Source: Paenibacillus sp. BIC5C1 (GTDB lineage Bacteria; Bacillota; Bacilli; Paenibacillales; Paenibacillaceae). Taken from it: a DNA stretch of 64,000 nucleotides. Positions 62,742 through 64,000 of the stretch are shown in pieces. Position 1 is the stretch's first letter, and each line of letters starts with the position of its first letter. The notes below the pieces were generated by a model. The model did not search any database. It was given only the letters and a program-made list of their open reading frames with translations, and had not been told where the DNA came from. Location of the stretch: positions 7,006,001 through 7,070,000 of the forward strand of contig NZ_CP135922.1 in NCBI RefSeq assembly GCF_032399705.1, given 5' to 3'. A program made the translations under genes and the position numbers.

Positions 62742-64000
62742 TTATTTTCCGAGGCAGAATTGAGAGAAAATTTGATCAATCAACGCATCATGTGCTGTAT
62801 CGCCCACGATCTCACCCAGCTGCTCCCATGCCAGACGAACATCGATCTGGATCATATCAATGGGAATCAGCTGCTCTGCCGCTTCATAGGCATCAATAAG
62901 CGACTGCTTCGCTTTTTTGAGCAAAGCAATATGACGCACATTGCTGACATACGTCAGGTCAGCCGACTCCAGCTTGCCACTGAAGAACAACGTCGAGATG
63001 GCATCTTCCAATCGGTCCACGCCCAGATCATCTTTCACCGACATCGGAACAAGCCGTTCCTCAGGGATATAACGGAGCAGCACTTCGCGGTCCACCTGCG
63101 GCGCTAAGTCCATTTTATTCATAATAATAATTGATTGTCTACCGCGGATTTGTTCCAATAATTCAATCTCGTCCTCATGCAATGGCTCCGCAGCATTGAT
63201 AACCATCAATAACAGATCAGCCTCATTCACAGCAGAACGAGAGCGCTCCACCCCAATCTTCTCCACGACATCCATCGTTTCCCGAATACCTGCCGTATCG
63301 AGCAGTTTGAGCGGTATATTGTTAATTGTAACAAATTCCTCAATGACGTCACGCGTTGTACCTGGAATGTCCGTTACAATTGCGCGGTTGTCCTGGGCCA
63401 ACGTATTGAGCAATGATGACTTCCCTACATTTGGCCGACCTACGATTGCAGTTGTGATGCCTTCACGCAATATCTTGCCTTGCTCTGCTGTCACCAGCAA
63501 TTTATCAATTTCAGTCATGACCTGACTGGATTTTTCTTTAATAAATTCAGATGTTAGGGACTCTACATCATGCTCAGGATAATCGATATTGACTTCGATG
63601 TGAGCAAGCGTCTCCACCAGCGTGTATCTCAGCTCGCGCAGCTTGGACGATAATTTGCCCTCCACCTGCTTGAGTGCAACGGAGAACGCCCGATCGGATT
63701 TGGAACGAATGAGATCCATGACCCCTTCCGCCTGGGACAGATCAATCCGTCCATTGAGAAAAGCACGCTTAGTGAACTCCCCAGGTTCGGCGAGGCGAAT
63801 ATCGAGCTGCAACAACAGATCCATTACTCTCTTAACCGACACCACTCCGCCATGGGCGCTAATCTCCACGACATCCTCTGTTGTGAAGGAACGTGGTGCA
63901 CGCATCACCGTAACCAATACTTCCTCAATCTTCTCGCCAGTCCCCGGATCTACAATATGACCGTAATGAACCGTATGGGATGCTGCCTGTGTTAGTGGGG
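62742..64000 (-). CDS. mnmE: tRNA modification GTPase MnmE (5' end beyond window)
   Basis: The frame is open to the window edge, so only the C-terminal ~419 residues are seen. The first ATG in view (63917) is internal: [20 protein letters not shown] precedes it in frame and is conserved. The folate-binding N-terminal domain is partial. The G domain shows [24 protein letters not shown] and NKMD. The C-terminus ends FCLGK with the conserved catalytic Cys. Forms MnmEG with MnmG downstream. Confidence 0.97.
   Translation of the reverse strand, partial: PLTQAASHTVHYGHIVDPGTGEKIEEVLVTVMRAPRSFTTEDVVEISAHGGVVSVKRVMDLLLQLDIRLAEPGEFTKRAFLNGRIDLSQAEGVMDLIRSKSDRAFSVALKQVEGKLSSKLRELRYTLVETLAHIEVNIDYPEHDVESLTSEFIKEKSSQVMTEIDKLLVTAEQGKILREGITTAIVGRPNVGKSSLLNTLAQDNRAIVTDIPGTTRDVIEEFVTINNIPLKLLDTAGIRETMDVVEKIGVERSRSAVNEADLLLMVINAAEPLHEDEIELLEQIRGRQSIIIMNKMDLAPQVDREVLLRYIPEERLVPMSVKDDLGVDRLEDAISTLFFSGKLESADLTYVSNVRHIALLKKAKQSLIDAYEAAEQLIPIDMIQIDVRLAWEQLGEIVGDTAHDALIDQIFSQFCLGK

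Overview
The window comes from a spore-forming Bacillota genome, most probably Paenibacillus, and lies beside the chromosomal origin. The right part carries the classical origin-side block: mnmE, mnmG, rsmG, noc, soj/parA, spo0J/parB, rpsF-ssb-rpsR, gdpP-rplI-dnaB, purA, and walR-walK-walH-walI-walJ with htrA and rlmH. Spore-type genes (YyaC, a YheC/D-like ATP-grasp protein) and several S-layer-homology (SLH) proteins fit Paenibacillus. The genus is an inference from gene content and order; no 16S rRNA gene is present.

Layout. 1-4.9 kb is a patchwork at the accessory edge: a truncated GT2 glycosyltransferase, a frameshifted yceI, an ATP-grasp spore-type gene, two small unrecognised genes, the 3' remnant of an SDR dehydrogenase, and an orphan DUF4062 gene. 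5-9.4 kb has an SLH-anchored 5'-nucleotidase and a two-gene unit of a membrane-tethered NodB deacetylase with a coiled-coil protein. 9.8-15.2 kb has a YndJ-like membrane protein, a HEAT-repeat protein, about 1 kb of decayed DNA with an aldehyde dehydrogenase tail, and a large SLH cell-surface protein. The stretch is closed by a tRNA-3'-end-like sequence next to rlmH, which may be an old integration scar.

15.2-30.2 kb is cell-wall control: rlmH, a CxxH/CxxC protein, a coiled-coil lipoprotein, htrA and the walRKHIJ operon, read leftward. An M23/G5/LysM endopeptidase lies upstream and has a perfect match to the WalR box in its promoter region. purA has a palindromic PurR-type operator directly upstream of its promoter. 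30.2-37.1 kb holds the operon mazG-like, yybS, gdpP, rplI, dnaB, then a CBS protein and an LCP-family wall-polymer ligase. 37.4-49.9 kb holds a 14-TM drug exporter, an SLH-fused S9 peptidase, a DD-peptidase homologue that lacks the catalytic serine, the five-gene oligopeptide transporter oppDFBCA, and an M15 peptidase.

50.2-64 kb holds rpsR, ssb, rpsF, yjzC, tRNA-Ser(CGA), DUF951/MscS/DUF3343, yyaC, DUF4446, a cysteine-desulfurase-like enzyme, and the segregation genes. Two parS sites are visible, one inside parB and one at the centre of a 32-bp palindrome that also serves as the rsmG terminator. Almost all genes from 15 kb onward are on the minus strand.

I found no CRISPR array, no intact insertion sequence, no rRNA gene and no clearly new multigene defence system. 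The most unusual items are the serine-less DD-peptidase, the parS/terminator palindrome, the WalR-box wall hydrolase, a 13-bp motif shared by the walRK, LCP and CBS gene upstream regions, the tRNA-tail scar and the orphan DUF4062 protein.
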